Of a stretch of DNA of 64,000 nucleotides, positions 62,280 through 64,000 are shown in pieces (the first letter of the stretch is position 1; each line of letters starts with the position of its first letter). Origin of the DNA: Acidobacteriota bacterium (GTDB lineage: Bacteria; Acidobacteriota; Blastocatellia; Pyrinomonadales; Pyrinomonadaceae). The stretch covers positions 181 to 64,180 of the forward strand of contig JAFDVJ010000088.1 in the NCBI GenBank assembly GCA_018269075.1. Direction: 5' to 3'. Made by a program: the position numbers and the translations under genes. The notes beneath the pieces are model-generated. The model did not search any database and had not been told where the DNA came from. It worked only from the letters and a program-made list of their open reading frames with translations.

Positions 62280-62864
62280 ATGAAAGCATTTCGTTTAATC
62301 GCCGCCAGTGCGTTTTTCGCGGCAATTTTCGCGGTCTCGGCTTTTGCCCAGACCGCGTCGAACAAAATCGGCCTGATCGATACGGGCGTTTTCGGAGATG
62401 AAAAGGAAGGCATCACGAAATTCGTGCAGGCCCTGAAAAGCCTCGACGCCGAATTCACTCCGCTCAGCAACGAGCTGCAGACGATGGGCACCAAGATTCA
62501 GGCGCTCGAAAAGGAAATCAAGGATCTGCAGGCCAAAGCGTCGACCAACGTTCCGATTGACCAGAAAACGGTCAACGCCAAACTCGAAGAATACGACAAG
62601 CTGACGCGCGAGTATAAATTCAAGCAGGAAGACGCGAAAGCCCGCTACGAGCGCCGCGAGGCCGCCGTGCTCCAGCCGCTTCGGCAGGACATCGGCGCCG
62701 CCATTCAGGAGTTCACGAAAAAGAACGGCTACGTCGTGATCATCGACGTTTCCAAAGACAATACCGGGATGTTTATCGGGCTCGATGTCGCGGCGGACGT
62801 GACCAAGCAGTTTATCGCTTTCTACAACACGCGCCCGCCGACGACCGCGGCGGTCACCAAATAA
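62280..62864 (+). CDS. Skp/OmpH-family periplasmic chaperone, copy 1
   Basis: 194 residues. Signal peptide LIAASAFFAAIFAVSAFAQ. Residues about 60-125 form the long coiled-coil arms (LQTMGTKIQALEKEIKDLQ, YDKLTREYKFKQEDAKARYERREAAVL). The end (IQEFTKKNGYVVIIDVSKDN) is the conserved head strand of the Skp trimer. It holds unfolded outer-membrane proteins on their way to BamA. AAGGAG lies about 14 bases before the ATG. It is a close paralogue of the next gene; the leaders of both are also near-identical. Confidence 0.9.
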   Translation: MKAFRLIAASAFFAAIFAVSAFAQTASNKIGLIDTGVFGDEKEGITKFVQALKSLDAEFTPLSNELQTMGTKIQALEKEIKDLQAKASTNVPIDQKTVNAKLEEYDKLTREYKFKQEDAKARYERREAAVLQPLRQDIGAAIQEFTKKNGYVVIIDVSKDNTGMFIGLDVAADVTKQFIAFYNTRPPTTAAVTK

Positions 62865-62941
62865 GCTAGTTTAAGGACAAACTTTTTTGATTAATCAACG
62901 CCGGTTTTTTTGTAAGTTTTAAGGAGTAACAGTAAAAAATA

Positions 62942-63547
62942 ATGAAAATGTTTCGTTTAATGGCCGCGAGTTTATTTGTGGCGGTAATTTTCGCGGTTTC
63001 GGCTTTTGCCCAGGCCCCGACGACAGGTAAGGTCGGCTGGATCGACACCGGCGCTTTTTCCGACGAGAAACTGGGCATCACGAAATTCGTGCAGGCCCTC
63101 AAGAGCCTCGACGCCGAGTTCGTTCCGATCACCACCGAGCTCCAGGGAATGGCGACCAAGATTCAGGCGCTTGAAAAGGAAATCAAGGATCTGCAGGCGA
63201 AGCTCAACGATCCGAACAACAAGGTTCCGATCCCGCAGACCACGATCAGCGCCAAGGGCGAAGAATACGACAAGCTGACGCGCGAATTCAAATTCAAACA
63301 GGAAGACGCGAAGGCCCGCTACGACCGCCGCGAAGCCGCGGTGCTCGGGCCGCTCCGGCAGGATATCGGCAACGCCATCCAGGAGTTCGTGAAAAAGAAC
63401 GGCTATGTGTTGATCTTCGATATCTCCAAAGATCAGAACGGCGTCATCATCGGTCTCGATGAATCGGCGGACGTGACCAAGCAGTTTATCGCTTATTACA
63501 ACACGCGTCCGGCGCCGGCGCCGACGCCCACTACTCCGACCAAATAA
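62942..63547 (+). CDS. Skp/OmpH-family periplasmic chaperone, copy 2
   Basis: 201 residues, clearly paralogous to copy 1 along its whole length (shared ITKFVQALKSLDAEF, KIQALEKEIKDLQAK, FKFKQEDAKARY). Signal peptide LFVAVIFAVSAFAQ. The coiled coil is a few residues longer (an inserted NDPNNKVP loop), and the C-terminus is a Pro/Thr tail (PAPAPTPTTPTK). The 45 bases ahead of the ATG, including GTAAGTTTTAAGGAGTAACAGTA, repeat those of copy 1, so the duplicated unit included the RBS. A terminator follows directly. Confidence 0.9.
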   Translation: MKMFRLMAASLFVAVIFAVSAFAQAPTTGKVGWIDTGAFSDEKLGITKFVQALKSLDAEFVPITTELQGMATKIQALEKEIKDLQAKLNDPNNKVPIPQTTISAKGEEYDKLTREFKFKQEDAKARYDRREAAVLGPLRQDIGNAIQEFVKKNGYVLIFDISKDQNGVIIGLDESADVTKQFIAYYNTRPAPAPTPTTPTK

Positions 63548-63563
63548 AACCAGAGCAGTTTGT

Positions 63564-63634
63564 CCGAACGGGCGGAAGTCGGAAACCGGTGTTCGAACCG
63601 GCTTCCGACTTCCTTGTCGTTCGGGCGATTTTTT
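63564..63634 (+). terminator. Rho-independent terminator after the second skp-like gene
   Basis: Long compound hairpin: inner 16-bp stem GGAAGTCGGAAACCGG (63574-63589) with 63598-63613, one mismatch, and outer stem CCGAACG (63564-63570) with CGTTCGG (63618-63624). Six T follow at 63629-63634. It separates the skp pair from fabZ. Confidence 0.85.
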
Positions 63635-63671
63635 CGTTTCATAATTTACAAATCCGGAAGTTTTCGTTAAG

Positions 63672-63694
63672 TTTGAAACTTGAAATTTGAAATC
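63672..63694. repeat. TTTGAAA heptamer array before fabZ
   Basis: Three 7-mers TTTGAAA, CTTGAAA, TTTGAAA in direct repeat, 14 bases ahead of the fabZ ATG. No inverted partner is clear. Confidence 0.65.
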
Positions 63695-63707
63695 GCTTTC
63701 AGAGTTT

Positions 63708-64000
63708 ATGAGTGTTTTGCTTGATTCACGCGCCATTCAGGAAATCCTGCCGCATCGCTACCCGTTCCTGCTCGTCGACAAGATCGTCGAGCTCGAGCCG
63801 AAGGTCCGCATCGTCGGGATCAAACAGGTCACCGTCAACGAGTATTTCTTTCAGGGCCATTTTCCGGACGCGCCCGTGATGCCCGGCGTCCTGCAGATCG
63901 AGGCGCTCGCGCAGGTCGGCGCGATTCTCGCGCTCCGCGAGTTCGAGGACCGTCACAGCAAGATCCCGTTTTTCAGCGGCATCGAGAACGCGCGCTTTCG
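63708..64000 (+). CDS. fabZ: 3-hydroxyacyl-ACP dehydratase FabZ, 5' part
   Basis: 97 codons are present; the gene runs off the window end. The N-terminus AIQEILPHRYPFLLVDKIVELEP, the catalytic-His segment FFQGHFPDAPVMPGVLQIEALAQ (His near residue 50, and the Glu of VLQIEALAQ near 64) and FFSGIENARF are all standard FabZ. It dehydrates 3-hydroxyacyl-ACP in fatty acid elongation. The bamA-skp-fabZ order is that of the lipid A/outer-membrane clusters, where lpxA usually follows; lpxD is absent between skp and fabZ. Confidence 0.96.
   Translation, partial: MSVLLDSRAIQEILPHRYPFLLVDKIVELEPKVRIVGIKQVTVNEYFFQGHFPDAPVMPGVLQIEALAQVGAILALREFEDRHSKIPFFSGIENARF

Overview
The window reads as GC-rich chromosome of a Gram-negative (diderm) bacterium, most likely an Acidobacteriota member of the Blastocatellia/Pyrinomonadaceae type. 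This rests on an acidobacterial-type VWFA secreted protein, a roughly 1,000-residue Oar-like TonB-dependent receptor with an N-terminal carboxypeptidase-regulatory-like domain, a full outer-membrane assembly set (BamA, TamA/TamB, two Skp/OmpH) and the general style of the proteins. The taxon is an inference from family content; no rRNA, tRNA or CRISPR was found.

Layout. 1-24.6 kb is a housekeeping and signalling stretch: the 3' part of serS, a mazEF toxin-antitoxin pair overlapping a cpYpsA-type gene, secreted proteins, a FAD enzyme of lycopene-cyclase type, mazG, a DUF1844 gene, a PhnP-like metallohydrolase, a GNAT gene broken by an in-frame TAG, ribF, an ABC1/UbiB kinase-like gene, a large TerD-domain protein preceded by two tandem copies of an apparently structured RNA motif, a diguanylate cyclase, a PfkB sugar kinase, a LysW-like mini zinc ribbon, and a membrane HD-GYP/GAF/GGDEF protein. 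24.7-44.9 kb is a carbohydrate-use locus: ROK regulator, esterase, sodium:solute symporter, SDR, sugar-binding protein without signal peptide, TonB receptor, GH38-like glycosidase, Tat-exported (alpha/alpha)6-type glycosidase, alpha/beta hydrolase, enolase-superfamily dehydratase, FAH-family hydrolase, second SDR and an APH-fold kinase. The dehydratase, SDR and FAH genes fit a non-phosphorylative aldonate (diketo-hydrolase) route like those for L-fucose or L-rhamnose. 45-64 kb is envelope biogenesis: tamA/tamB, ribBA with a degenerate GTP cyclohydrolase II half, a LolC/E-type permease, clpC, bamA, two skp-like genes and the start of fabZ.

Intergenic DNA is the most unusual part. There are (i) many degenerate tandem arrays with a 7-9 nt period, often folded into long hairpins that touch stop or start codons and differ in sequence at every locus; (ii) four REPIN-like pairs of inverted GC-rich hairpins; (iii) two copies of a 175-184 bp MITE-like element with about 27-bp terminal inverted repeats, one of which sits inside a REPIN whose empty counterpart is also in the window; and (iv) a tandem RNA motif with compensatory base changes ahead of the TerD-domain gene.

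Start codons were chosen from ribosome binding sites, family N-termini and overlaps with upstream genes; choices that remain open are flagged in the entries.
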